The translations under genes were made by a program, and so were the position numbers. DNA of 64,000 bases from Paenochrobactrum pullorum. GTDB taxonomy: Bacteria > Pseudomonadota > Alphaproteobacteria > Rhizobiales > Rhizobiaceae. Below, in pieces: positions 34,860 to 43,888 of this stretch (position 1 is the first letter of the stretch; each line of letters opens with the position of its first letter). The stretch spans positions 62,001 through 126,000 of the forward strand of contig NZ_JBHEEH010000005.1 of the NCBI RefSeq assembly GCF_041929845.1, given 5' to 3'. A model generated the notes under the pieces. It saw only the letters and a program-made list of their open reading frames with translations. It did no database searches and had not been told where the DNA came from.

Positions 34860-36359
34860 TTAATCGGCAGTGCTTCTGACTTTATAAGTTGAATAAGCCA
34901 ATATCAACGCTGCCATGAAGCCCAAAATACCGGCAACAATTGCTGCAAGCGTAAACCCTTGAGCTAACGCCTCTGTCAGCAACTGATTAAAGATACCTGT
35001 ATCAACATCAAGATTTGCAGGTTTTTCATGCATGCGAATAGCAAAAGCTGCACTTTCACGCATATCGCCAACATCCAGATAACTTAGTGATTTTTCGAGC
35101 ACGTTGACTGCTCGGACGCTCATAAGCGTTCCAAGCAAGGCAATTCCGATTGTCATGCCGCCCTGACGCAAAGCATTCATCGTAGCTGATGCAGTTCCTG
35201 TGCGTTCACGCGGCGCACTTGCCATTGCGGCAGCTCCAGTTGACGGTACGGCCAAACCAAGCCCCACCCCAAGCAAAGCAAATAATAAGGCAATCGTCAT
35301 ATAAGAGGTCATGGATGAAAAGCTTAACATTGCGGTCATCGAGACACCGATCAGCACATAACCGCCAACCATCAATTGATTGACGCCAAAACGCTTGGCC
35401 AATGTGCCGAAACATGAGGCAACCACCAGCATAGCCGCAAAAACCGGTGCCATACGCCAACCCGCTTCGGTCGCACTCCAACCCTGCCCGCGCTGTAAAA
35501 ACAACGAGAACAAAAACAGGCTGGTATAACCTGAAAATCCAAGGACAAAAGAAGCAAAATTTGCAGATGCGAATGGCCGTTGTTTAAATAAATCAACCGG
35601 CAAAACCGGACGCTTTACATTCATTTCGACCAAAATAAATGCACATAAAGCAATAACAGCCACAGCAAGCGGCACAACAGCTTCAAATGCTGCCCAGCCG
35701 GACTGACCTGCATTGATAAGTCCCAAGGTCAAACTACCTAAAAACACAATGCTTAATACCTGACCTGCCGGATCAAGTGCCGCATGATCAGGGTTTAAAC
35801 TTTCTTCAATGCTGATAAACCCCAAAGCGAAGGTAACCGCCCCGATAGGCAGATTGAGTAAAAAAATACTCGGCCATCCCGCCTGATCTACCATGAAACC
35901 ACCCAGCATCGGCCCTAAAATCAACGATACAGCGCTAAACGACGACCAGCCACCAATAATATGTGCCCGCTCTGCAGGATCGGGATAAGCTTGCGTTAAA
36001 ATTGAAAGAGCGCCCGGTATGACCAGAGCACCTGCAATACCTTGCAGCGAACAGCCTATAATGAGCACCGTTAAAGAGCCAGCAAAGGCACAAACGGCAG
36101 AACCAAGAGTGAAAAGCGATACACCACCAAGCCAGACACGCTTGCGGCCATAGCGGTCAGCAAGTGGACCTGCCGATAACATAAAAGCCGACAGACATAA
36201 TGTATAAGCACCAACAACCCATTGCAAACCAGCCATACTGGTTTGCAATCCGGCCTGAATGGCAGGTAATGCAACGCTTACAATGCTGATAGCAAGCGTT
36301 GCCATGAATGTCCCCAGATAGACGGCAGCAACTGCAACCGGGCGTCCTTTAAGTGACAT
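34860..36359 (-). CDS. MFS drug efflux transporter, DHA2 (EmrB/QacA) family
   Basis: The 499-residue protein has 14 predicted helices, motif A GPLADRYGRKRVW and the DHA2 motif GPMLGGFMVDQAGWPSIFLLNLPIG. It probably expels toxic compounds with proton exchange. Start set at 36359 (MSLKGRPVAVAAVYLG), next to the first helix; the frame extends to 36419, which would run through the TetR operator at 36403-36417. The TetR gene just upstream on the same strand is the likely repressor. Confidence 0.88.
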   Translation of the reverse strand: MSLKGRPVAVAAVYLGTFMATLAISIVSVALPAIQAGLQTSMAGLQWVVGAYTLCLSAFMLSAGPLADRYGRKRVWLGGVSLFTLGSAVCAFAGSLTVLIIGCSLQGIAGALVIPGALSILTQAYPDPAERAHIIGGWSSFSAVSLILGPMLGGFMVDQAGWPSIFLLNLPIGAVTFALGFISIEESLNPDHAALDPAGQVLSIVFLGSLTLGLINAGQSGWAAFEAVVPLAVAVIALCAFILVEMNVKRPVLPVDLFKQRPFASANFASFVLGFSGYTSLFLFSLFLQRGQGWSATEAGWRMAPVFAAMLVVASCFGTLAKRFGVNQLMVGGYVLIGVSMTAMLSFSSMTSYMTIALLFALLGVGLGLAVPSTGAAAMASAPRERTGTASATMNALRQGGMTIGIALLGTLMSVRAVNVLEKSLSYLDVGDMRESAAFAIRMHEKPANLDVDTGIFNQLLTEALAQGFTLAAIVAGILGFMAALILAYSTYKVRSTAD

Positions 36360-36402
36360 AATCGAATAAACCTTCTGAATATAAGCTTGCCAAATGTAAA
36401 TC

Positions 36403-36417
36403 GACCGACCGTCGGTC
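36403..36417. promoter_or_regulatory. TetR-type operator upstream of DHA2 gene
   Basis: GACCGAC-C-GTCGGTC, a perfect 15-bp palindrome 44 bp upstream of the DHA2 start, has the GACCGACGGTCGGTC-like form common for TetR/AcrR repressors of efflux pumps. The TetR gene at 36599-37186 is the obvious candidate binder. Confidence 0.75.
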
Positions 36418-36503
36418 AATCAAATTTGAAAGCTTGTTTCTCACCAATATCAAAGAAAGTGACATATCATTTCAGACGTGTGGCGAGGGGATTAAAATAG
36501 TTT

Positions 36504-36532
36504 GAAACGGAGAAACGGAGAAACGGAGAAAC
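36504..36532. repeat. Octamer tandem repeat (GAAACGGA, about 3.6 copies)
   Basis: Eight-base units GAAACGGA repeat without interruption in the gap between the TetR gene and the DHA2 gene, about 145 bp upstream of the DHA2 start. Slippage could change promoter spacing. Confidence 0.85.
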
Positions 36533-36598
36533 AAATTTATCACATAATTAAAATATGACAATAAAAATCATAATTAAGATAATAATCATTTTGCGTCA

Positions 36599-37186
36599 TC
36601 ATTTCATTGATAGCATTTTAAGACATGCATCAGCCAAATTCCGAGCAAATAATTTATAGTCGTTAGGTGGCGTGGCAATTATATCATCGGTCGCGCCATG
36701 GACACCGGCATAAATCAGCAACGTCACCACACGCGGCTCTGGCGGATTCCAGATACCAGCTGCAATGCCACCACCAATGATCATAGATAATTGGTCTAAA
36801 ATATCTTTTTTCGCCTGATTGGAACGATCATGATGGTGATGCTGATTATAAACGATATCATGGATGCGATATGTTCTGACATAAGTCTCCACATTCGAAT
36901 GGATCCATGCACATAATTTACAGCACCAGTCGTCCGGCTCACAGGCATCTATTGCCTGTTGCACACTTTCAACAAAACGCTCCGTGTAGCGCTTGGCCAA
37001 AGCCGCAAGCATATCGTTTTTCGAGCTAAAATAATGATAGAAAGTTCCTTTGCCGACACCTGCTGCATCGGTAATATCGGTTATTGTCGTTGCATCAACA
37101 CCCTTGGCTAAAAACAATGTTTCAGCCGCTGTCATCAACTCATCAAGCCTGACTTCTGCAGGCTTGGTTCTGGATATTTTGGTCAT
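36599..37186 (-). CDS. TetR/AcrR family transcriptional repressor
   Basis: The 195-residue protein has the TetR helix-turn-helix (TAAETLFLAKGVDATTITDI, then GVGKGTFYHYFSSKNDMLAAL) and a helical ligand-binding C-terminus containing a His-rich piece (NQHHHHDRSNQ). It lies directly upstream of the DHA2 efflux gene on the same strand, with a TetR-style palindrome at the pump promoter. It probably represses the pump until an inducer binds. Confidence 0.92.
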   Translation of the reverse strand: MTKISRTKPAEVRLDELMTAAETLFLAKGVDATTITDITDAAGVGKGTFYHYFSSKNDMLAALAKRYTERFVESVQQAIDACEPDDWCCKLCAWIHSNVETYVRTYRIHDIVYNQHHHHDRSNQAKKDILDQLSMIIGGGIAAGIWNPPEPRVVTLLIYAGVHGATDDIIATPPNDYKLFARNLADACLKMLSMK

Positions 37187-37263
37187 TTTTGATATTGAGC
37201 CGCAAGCTGGTTTTCCATTTTTCCCAGATTAGCGCCAAGAAACCAATAAAGAAATCATATAAT

Positions 37264-38613
37264 TTAATTCCCCCTCTGCTTTTTCTGCCAGCGGCGCTGT
37301 GATGAAGAAGCAATTTTCATCAGTTCCCGGTACTTTGCAACCGTTCGACGGGCAATCTCAATACCATCCGCCTTTAGTCTTTCAGCAATTGCATCATCAG
37401 ACAGAATGGTCTTGACAGTCTCACCATCAATCAGCTGTTTGATTTTTTGCTGAATGGTTTTAGCAGATAAATCATCCTCACCAGCACCTGCCGCGATGGC
37501 CTTCGAGAAGAAATATTTCATCTCAAACAGCCCCCTGTCCGTCATAATATATTTATGCGCAACAGTACGGGAAATCGTTGATTCATGCATATCAATAGCT
37601 TCTGCCACCTCGCGCATGGTCAAAGGTCGTAAAAGGCCATTACCTGACATAAAAAAATCACGCTGGTAACGTGCGATGAACGTCATCACTTTCAAAATTG
37701 TTCGAGCTCGCTGGTCAAGGCTGCGCGTCAACCACCCCGCCGACTGCATGCAGTCCCTGATAAATTGCTTTTCATCCTCATCAAGTCCAACATCTTTGAT
37801 CCGGCTGGCATAAACACGATCAACCAACACACGCGGTAAAGCTTGCGTGTTTAATTCAACTATAATTTCCTTGTTGTTGTTCACGCGAATAAAAGCATCC
37901 GGGACAATATTGATGGCAGGCGTTGCATCAAAACATAGGCCGGGCTTCGGATTAAGTGCTCTGATTTTATGCACCATGCCCAATATTTCATCTTGGGATA
38001 CGCCACACAATTTTGCCAATCGCGGCATATGACGATTTGCCAGCAGGGTTAAGTTATCCAGTAAAATCTGCATTGACTTGGTAACCTGCTCTTTATCCTG
38101 CAACTGAATATACAGACATTCGGCTAAATTACGTGCCCCGACGCCGACAGGTTCAAAACCTTGTATGCACTTCAGAATACGTTGAAATTCATGTTGTGAC
38201 GTTTGAAACTGCTCGATGATTTCCTCACAAGGGCGACGTAAATAACCATCAGGCTCAATAGAATAGACAATTTCAGAGGCTATGAGCTGATCACTCGGCT
38301 CATCAAAGCTCGCCATCACTTGCTGCTGTAAATAGTCATATAAAGAAACACTTACACTATGTGTTTCCTCGATAGAACGCAGACTACCGGAACCGGATAA
38401 TGTCCCTTTCCGTATGAAAGGTGCATTATTCATCTTTGGCATTGCAGACTTTGATGGAGCCAATTCCAGCAGTGGATTACGTTCGACCTGATCGATTATA
38501 TAAGATTGAAGCTCGTCGTAGCCGTATTGCAACACCTGCACCGACTGGATCATCTGCGGTGCAAGGGTCTGTGTCTGCTGCTGGCTCGTATAAAGCTTCA
38601 CTCCGGCTTTCAT
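37264..38613 (-). CDS. rpoN: RNA polymerase sigma-54 factor
   Basis: The 449-residue protein has the Gln-rich activator-interacting region I (YTSQQQTQTLAPQM), a core-binding middle part, a DNA-binding helix-turn-helix (TMREVAEAIDMHESTISRTV) and the invariant RpoN box ARRTVAKYRE near the C-terminus. It directs transcription from -24/-12 promoters with enhancer-binding proteins. Start 38613 gives the standard N-terminus (MKAGVKLYTSQQQ); the frame extends to 38676. The usual neighbours of rpoN in Hyphomicrobiales (lptB upstream, hpf and ptsN downstream) are absent, so this may be a second copy. Confidence 0.93.
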   Translation of the reverse strand: MKAGVKLYTSQQQTQTLAPQMIQSVQVLQYGYDELQSYIIDQVERNPLLELAPSKSAMPKMNNAPFIRKGTLSGSGSLRSIEETHSVSVSLYDYLQQQVMASFDEPSDQLIASEIVYSIEPDGYLRRPCEEIIEQFQTSQHEFQRILKCIQGFEPVGVGARNLAECLYIQLQDKEQVTKSMQILLDNLTLLANRHMPRLAKLCGVSQDEILGMVHKIRALNPKPGLCFDATPAINIVPDAFIRVNNNKEIIVELNTQALPRVLVDRVYASRIKDVGLDEDEKQFIRDCMQSAGWLTRSLDQRARTILKVMTFIARYQRDFFMSGNGLLRPLTMREVAEAIDMHESTISRTVAHKYIMTDRGLFEMKYFFSKAIAAGAGEDDLSAKTIQQKIKQLIDGETVKTILSDDAIAERLKADGIEIARRTVAKYRELMKIASSSQRRWQKKQRGN

Positions 38614-38669
38614 ACAATCACAATCGAACCTCCGGCTTTCCTGAAAAATATTTTCACTCAAAAGCATAT

Positions 38670-38686
38670 TTGGCACGAAAATTGCT
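38670..38686 (+). promoter_or_regulatory. Sigma-54 promoter, -24/-12 element
   Basis: TTGGCACGAAAATTGCT matches the consensus TTGGCACG-N4-TTGCW completely. It lies 57 bp upstream of rpoN but points the other way, into the 3' part of the LysR gene on its antisense strand. It could autoregulate rpoN by bound holoenzyme or start an antisense RNA. Confidence 0.65.
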
Positions 38687-38713
38687 TATTTAAAAGTAGC
38701 ACACAAGATATTT

Positions 38714-39670
38714 TTAAATTTGGATCGGAAATTCTTTACCGTTTTCCGAAATACTTGCCCAGAACCTGTTCACCACAGTGCGACTGCGACCAAGGCGCTT
38801 GTAAATGCGAACTTCAATCGGGACGGTCCAACTTGCACCACCTGCAAGAACGAGTTTCTTATCACTCAGTAAATTTTTAATCCGGTCATAAGGCATCCAT
38901 GTAATGCCGTTGCCTTCCAACACCAGCCCGAGCAGATTTTCGCCATTGGTACCTTGACAAGTTTTCAAGACCTGCAAATGATTTTCAGCAATGCGGCTTT
39001 CAACAATATTACCAATATAAGAACCCGGCAACCGCGCCACATAAGGCACCACACCATTCAAATCATCCAAATTGATGCTTGGTGTTATGCCGTCTTTATC
39101 AGGCACACAAACCGGCACCACTTGTTCAGGTCCTAAAATCTTATATTCAAACTGCTCCAAATCAAACGAAGAAACCTGTCCCGACGAATGATAGGTGAGG
39201 AAAAAGTCATATTCACCGCTATCAAGTGCCTGCACATCTTCCGGTGTGGTGCGCGATGATAAAACATTGGGCACAATCTCCGGCATCAGCGCTTTTTTGC
39301 GGGTTATCCATGACGGATAAAAAGATTGCACCAGCGTGGTAGCGCCAGAAAATTTCAGCAAATAGCGATCATGACCAAGCAATTGACGCGCGTTTTCCTC
39401 GGCGCGACGCACGCTGATGATGATAGGCTTGCAATCATTGAGGAATTGCTCACCTAATTCAGTGAGTTCCAAAGGCTGGCGATTACGGGCAATCAACTCG
39501 CCGCCCAGATGATTTTCAAGGGATCGAATGCGTTTGGAAAAAGCTGACTGGGTAATATTGCGTTGACGTGCAGCACGCGCAAAACCTTTGCATTCAACCA
39601 CGGCCAGAAAATCTTCAATCCAACTTAAATCCACACCCTTACTTTCTTCCCACCATGCCTGCCCTGACAT
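38714..39670 (-). CDS. LysR family transcriptional regulator
   Basis: The 318-residue protein has an N-terminal winged helix (WIEDFLAVVECKGFARAARQ, ITQSAFSKRIRSLENHLGGELI) and a LysR effector-binding domain. It is divergent from the MmgE/PrpD gene that begins 115 bp away, so it probably controls the MmgE-ABC-peptidase operon in response to a pathway metabolite. Confidence 0.9.
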   Translation of the reverse strand: MSGQAWWEESKGVDLSWIEDFLAVVECKGFARAARQRNITQSAFSKRIRSLENHLGGELIARNRQPLELTELGEQFLNDCKPIIISVRRAEENARQLLGHDRYLLKFSGATTLVQSFYPSWITRKKALMPEIVPNVLSSRTTPEDVQALDSGEYDFFLTYHSSGQVSSFDLEQFEYKILGPEQVVPVCVPDKDGITPSINLDDLNGVVPYVARLPGSYIGNIVESRIAENHLQVLKTCQGTNGENLLGLVLEGNGITWMPYDRIKNLLSDKKLVLAGGASWTVPIEVRIYKRLGRSRTVVNRFWASISENGKEFPIQI

Positions 39671-39785
39671 CCGGCTGCGGCCAGATGTCCAAACCGGACT
39701 ATAACTATTCCAAAAATCCGTTTGCTCCGCTTCTGCCTACGAACTTAAACTCAAGCCAACCCAAGTGAAGCATAACAGGTATAAT

Positions 39786-41186
39786 ATGAAGCCGGAATTA
39801 ATGACACACAGTGATAAAAATCGCGAGCATTTTTATATCAATCGCATGAGTGCCTATGCCGCCAATGCTTTGAGCGATACGCTCCCTGACGAAGTGGCAG
39901 AAAAAGCCAAATATCATATCTTGGATACATTCTGTGCCATGATCACCGGCGCCCGTTTGACGGTGGGTGAAATGGCTTTGTCTTATTCCAAAACCCTGTC
40001 ACAGGCAGCAGATAAAGCTGCCTGCATTGTCGCTTCCGACGGCTTTTTGCATCCGGCTGATGCAGCACTTGTCAACGGCATCATGGCTCATGCCAATGAA
40101 ACCGACGACAGTCATCCGGCCGCGATCGGTCATCCGGGCTGTGCCATTGTACCGGCAGCACTCGCGGCAGCAGAAGCCAATGCATCAAGTGGCAGCGACT
40201 TTTTGAAAGCTGTGGTGCTTGGCTATGATTATTATGCCCGCATGAATATCGCACTTGGCTCAAACCATATTTATGCGCGCGGACATGGCCCTTATAGTAT
40301 TGGAGGCGCATGGGGAGCCGCAGCCGCAGCCGGCGCTCTTTATAAAATTGATGCAAAGCGCATGGCTTATGTTTTCTCCAATGTTGCGCATCAAACCGGT
40401 GGTATTGCCGTATGGATGCGCGATAAAGACCATATGGAAAAAGCTTTCCATTTTGCAGGCCTTCCAGCCCGCAATGGCGTGAGTGCAGCCGCAATGATCG
40501 CTCATGGTTTTTCCGGCACCGACGATGTGATTGAAGGCCGCGGCAATTTCATGGATGCCTATTCGGACAATCCGGATCGCGATTTTCTAATTGGTGAATT
40601 GGGCACCCGTTTTGAGGTGATGCTCACCAATATCAAAAAATGGTGCGTGGGTTCACCTATTCAATCTGCACTCGATTCTCTTGAATATTTGATGGAACAT
40701 GAAGGTGTTCGTTTAAGTAACATCGAGAGCCTAACCATCGAATTACCGTCTCATGTGGTTGATGTCGTGGAAGACCGTGGCGTGCCGGATATCAACTGCA
40801 AACATTGTCTTGCATTAATGCTGGTGGATGGCCGTTTTGGCTTCCATACGTCGCATGATTATGCTCGCTTGCTGGATCCGGCTATTCTGGCCATGAAGAG
40901 CAAAATGTCGTTACTGCCGAGCGATGAACTGGCAACTGCGATGCCTATCCGGCAAGCTATTGTCACTGCGGTTTTGTCAGATGGACGCACCGTCAGCCGC
41001 CGCACTTATGCAGTAAAGGGCGTAGTTGAAAATCCAATGGATCGTAATGACGTTATCCGCAAGGCGCAGGATTTATTGTCGCCGCTTCTTAAACAAGAGA
41101 CTGATAAATTTATCGAAACCGTGCTCAATATCGAAACATTATCCGATATTCGCGCATTACGTCCTGTGCTGCAAAAACACGACTAA
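39786..41186 (+). CDS. MmgE/PrpD family protein
   Basis: The protein of about 466 residues carries MmgE/PrpD features: ILDTFCAMITGARLT near the start, NGIMAHANETDDSHPAAIGHPG, GYDYYARMNIALG and KKWCVGSPIQSALDSL. Family members include 2-methylcitrate dehydratase, cis-aconitate decarboxylase and the iminodisuccinate epimerase of Agrobacterium. The location in front of a solute importer, without prp genes, argues against methylcitrate metabolism and for an epimerase or dehydratase step on an imported dicarboxylate-like compound (inference). Several in-frame starts exist (GTG 39765, ATG 39786, ATG 39801). Confidence 0.85.
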   Translation: MKPELMTHSDKNREHFYINRMSAYAANALSDTLPDEVAEKAKYHILDTFCAMITGARLTVGEMALSYSKTLSQAADKAACIVASDGFLHPADAALVNGIMAHANETDDSHPAAIGHPGCAIVPAALAAAEANASSGSDFLKAVVLGYDYYARMNIALGSNHIYARGHGPYSIGGAWGAAAAAGALYKIDAKRMAYVFSNVAHQTGGIAVWMRDKDHMEKAFHFAGLPARNGVSAAAMIAHGFSGTDDVIEGRGNFMDAYSDNPDRDFLIGELGTRFEVMLTNIKKWCVGSPIQSALDSLEYLMEHEGVRLSNIESLTIELPSHVVDVVEDRGVPDINCKHCLALMLVDGRFGFHTSHDYARLLDPAILAMKSKMSLLPSDELATAMPIRQAIVTAVLSDGRTVSRRTYAVKGVVENPMDRNDVIRKAQDLLSPLLKQETDKFIETVLNIETLSDIRALRPVLQKHD

Positions 41187-41218
41187 ACTGGTTGGAATCT
41201 AGCGAACGAAAGAAAATC

Positions 41219-42835
41219 ATGATAGAAAATCACGAAATTCGCCTTCAAACCACAAAGGCAACACGCTTTATGCGCGCTGTCTCATTGGCGGGAGTAGCTT
41301 GCTGTGCGTTGACAGCATCAGCGTGGGCTGCGGATTTGCGGATGGGGATGAGCTCCGCACCAACCTCGATTGATCCGCATTTTCATGCCAATAGCTCCAA
41401 CATCTCGATGACAGGTCAGGTTTTTGAGGGGCTGACCTGGAAAGACGAGAATATGCGCCCTATTCCGGCTCTGGCCGAAAGTTGGGAGTATATGGGAGAC
41501 AATATCTGGCATTTCAATTTGCGTAAAAACGTCAAATTTCATGACGGCACACCATTTACTGTCGATGATGTGATCTTCACCTTTGAGCGTATTCCAACCA
41601 TCGTCGACAGCCCTAGCCCTTTTACTGCACGTCTGGCCGATGTGGTTTCTTATAAAGCGCTTGATGATCACACCCTTGAAATCGTCACCAAAGGTGCAGC
41701 ACCAAACCTGCCGATCAATCTGGCCGATGTGCAGATTATTTCGCGTAAAAACGGCGAAAACCAAACCACACAGGACTATGTAACCGGTAAAGCCATGATC
41801 GGCACCGGCCCATATAAATTCAAAAATGCCCGTATCGGCGAGATTTACGAGTTTGAAAGCTATGACGATTATTGGGGCGGCAAGCCTGCTTGGGACAAGG
41901 TAACACAGCGCATTATCAGCTCTGATCCGGCACGCATTGCCGCACTTCTTGCCGGTGACGTTGATCTTATCACCAGTGTTCCGACCAGCGACATTGCGAA
42001 TTTGGAAAAAGCACCCAATATCGCGCTTTGGTCAACCGCTACCAACCGTATTGTTTTTGTGGCACTTGATGTTGAACACGAAAAGCCGATTGCAGGTCAG
42101 GTAAGCGATAATAACGGCAAACCTTTAGACAAAAATCCGATGCTTGACGTGCGGGTACGTAAGGCGCTTTCCATGGCGCTTGACCGCAAAAGCTTGGTAG
42201 AGCGTGGCCTTTCCGGCGATGCATTACCAGCAAGCCAGCTCGTGCCTGAAGGTCTCTTTGGCTATAATCCGGAAATTCCGATTGAGCCTTATGATCCGGC
42301 TGCCGCCAAGGAGCTTTTGAAAGAAGCGGGCTATCCGGAAGGTTTCCGTGTGGTACTCACCACCTCCAACGACGACACATCACGTGTGCGCGCCTCACAG
42401 GCTATCGGCCAGATGTGGACACGTATTGGTGTACGCACCGAAATTGAAACCATGCCACATGCAGTTTTCATTCCAAAAACCAATGACTTCCAGTTTGCAC
42501 AGATGATCCATTCATGGGGTACTTCAACCGGTGAAGCCGCTTATACATTGCGCGGCATTGCAGGCACCCGTGATCATGAAAAAGGCATCGGCACGTCAAA
42601 TCGTGGTCGTTATTCGAATCCGGAAATGGATGCGCTGGTCAACAAAGCCTCCGAAACCATGGATGACGCAGAGCGTGAAGCTATGCTGCAAAAAGCAATG
42701 GCGATGACCATCAGCGATTACGGTATTCTGCCGCTCTACAGCCCGAAAGCGACATGGGCTTCGTCCAAGAATGTGAAATATATTCCGTCGAAGGCCAATG
42801 TGACGTCGGCAATTTTCGCAACACCTGCTGAATAA
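41219..42835 (+). CDS. ABC transporter substrate-binding protein, family 5
   Basis: A signal peptide (MRAVSLAGVACCALTASAWAA) precedes a family-5 fold: SSAPTSIDPHFHANSSNISM, ESWEYMGDNIWHFNLRKNVK, FHDGTPFTVDDVIFTFERI and VRKALSMALDRKSLV. It binds a dipeptide, opine or related solute. Start 41219 follows GAAAGAAA; the open frame from TTG 41192 is less likely. The gene follows the MmgE/PrpD gene by 32 bp and is probably co-transcribed with it. Confidence 0.88.
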   Translation: MIENHEIRLQTTKATRFMRAVSLAGVACCALTASAWAADLRMGMSSAPTSIDPHFHANSSNISMTGQVFEGLTWKDENMRPIPALAESWEYMGDNIWHFNLRKNVKFHDGTPFTVDDVIFTFERIPTIVDSPSPFTARLADVVSYKALDDHTLEIVTKGAAPNLPINLADVQIISRKNGENQTTQDYVTGKAMIGTGPYKFKNARIGEIYEFESYDDYWGGKPAWDKVTQRIISSDPARIAALLAGDVDLITSVPTSDIANLEKAPNIALWSTATNRIVFVALDVEHEKPIAGQVSDNNGKPLDKNPMLDVRVRKALSMALDRKSLVERGLSGDALPASQLVPEGLFGYNPEIPIEPYDPAAAKELLKEAGYPEGFRVVLTTSNDDTSRVRASQAIGQMWTRIGVRTEIETMPHAVFIPKTNDFQFAQMIHSWGTSTGEAAYTLRGIAGTRDHEKGIGTSNRGRYSNPEMDALVNKASETMDDAEREAMLQKAMAMTISDYGILPLYSPKATWASSKNVKYIPSKANVTSAIFATPAE

Positions 42836-42852
42836 TCCGACTTCAATACTGA

Positions 42853-42884
42853 TCCCTTATACGGTTACAAAGCCGTATAAGGGA
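42853..42884 (+). promoter_or_regulatory. Intercistronic hairpin between SBP and permease genes
   Basis: A perfect 12-bp stem (TCCCTTATACGG / CCGTATAAGGGA) with an 8-base loop sits 17 bp after the binding-protein stop. It lacks a T-run, so it is more likely an mRNA stabiliser or partial terminator. Confidence 0.65.
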
Positions 42885-42913
42885 ATAATACCTGCGACAG
42901 TCAGGGGGGAAAT

Positions 42914-43888
42914 ATGGCCGAGATGATCGCGCGGCGACTGATACAGTCGCTCATCACGCTTTTGGCTTTGAGCTTTATCACATTTGCCGGACTTTACATG
43001 ATCGGGAACCCGATGGAAGTTCTGGCTGATGAATCCACCACAGCGCTGGAAATCCAGCAAATCAGTGAGCGGCTGGGGCTGGATCAGCCACTTTACATTC
43101 AATATATGCGCTATATGGGGCGTCTGCTCAGTGGCGATTTCGGTACATCTTTTGTCACCGCTTTGCCGGTTTCCACTATGCTGCTGCAACGTCTGCCGGC
43201 AACGCTTGAAATGGCACTGATTTCGATCATCATTTCTGTTGGCATCGGTTTGCCGCTCGGTATTCTGGCAGGAACATTTCCGGATAGCCGCTTTAGTAAA
43301 TTTGCGTCCATCAGCTCGATTTTCGGCTTCAGCCTGCCAAACTTCTGGCTTGGCCTGATGTTGCTGTTGGTTTTTGCCGTGCAATTGGCGGTCTTTCCGG
43401 CCATCGGACGCGGCCAAACGGTAGAGATCAACGGTGTTGCATGGAGCTTTCTCACATGGGACGGGCTCACCCACCTCATTTTGCCAGCCGTCACACTGGC
43501 AACAGGTAATCTGGCGCTAATGCTACGCTTAGGGCGCGCCGGAATGCAGGAAGTGATGCTGCTTGATTATGTCAAACTTGCCCGCATCAAAGGTCTGTCG
43601 CCTTGGCGCGTCGTTACTGTGCATGCTCTGCGCAATGTGATGATACCGATTGTCACCATTATCGGCCTTGAAATCGGCGGTCTGGTTTCCGGTGCGATTA
43701 TTACAGAAACTGTTTTTGCATGGCCTGGCATCGGCAAGCTGTTGATTGACTCGATCAATATGCTCGATCGTCCTGTGGTCATTGCCTATATGATGATTTT
43801 CACCTTCATGTTCGTCACCATCAATCTCATCGTTGATATACTTTACATCGTGCTTGATCCGCGCGCGGGAACAGGACGTGCATCATGA
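42914..43888 (+). CDS. ABC transporter permease, DppB type
   Basis: The 324-residue protein has six helices, the early block LITLLALSFITFAGLYMIGNP, the EAA loop YVKLARIKGLSPWRVVTVHALRNVMIPIV and the end DILYIVLDPRAGTG. The ribosome site AGGGGGGAAAT before the ATG is very strong. It forms the inner-membrane channel with the DppC-type subunit, with 4-bp overlap. Confidence 0.92.
   Translation: MAEMIARRLIQSLITLLALSFITFAGLYMIGNPMEVLADESTTALEIQQISERLGLDQPLYIQYMRYMGRLLSGDFGTSFVTALPVSTMLLQRLPATLEMALISIIISVGIGLPLGILAGTFPDSRFSKFASISSIFGFSLPNFWLGLMLLLVFAVQLAVFPAIGRGQTVEINGVAWSFLTWDGLTHLILPAVTLATGNLALMLRLGRAGMQEVMLLDYVKLARIKGLSPWRVVTVHALRNVMIPIVTIIGLEIGGLVSGAIITETVFAWPGIGKLLIDSINMLDRPVVIAYMMIFTFMFVTINLIVDILYIVLDPRAGTGRAS

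Noticed and set aside
36504..36532. Short tandem repeat as a CRISPR array
   Set aside because: Units are 8 bp without spacers and no cas gene is present.
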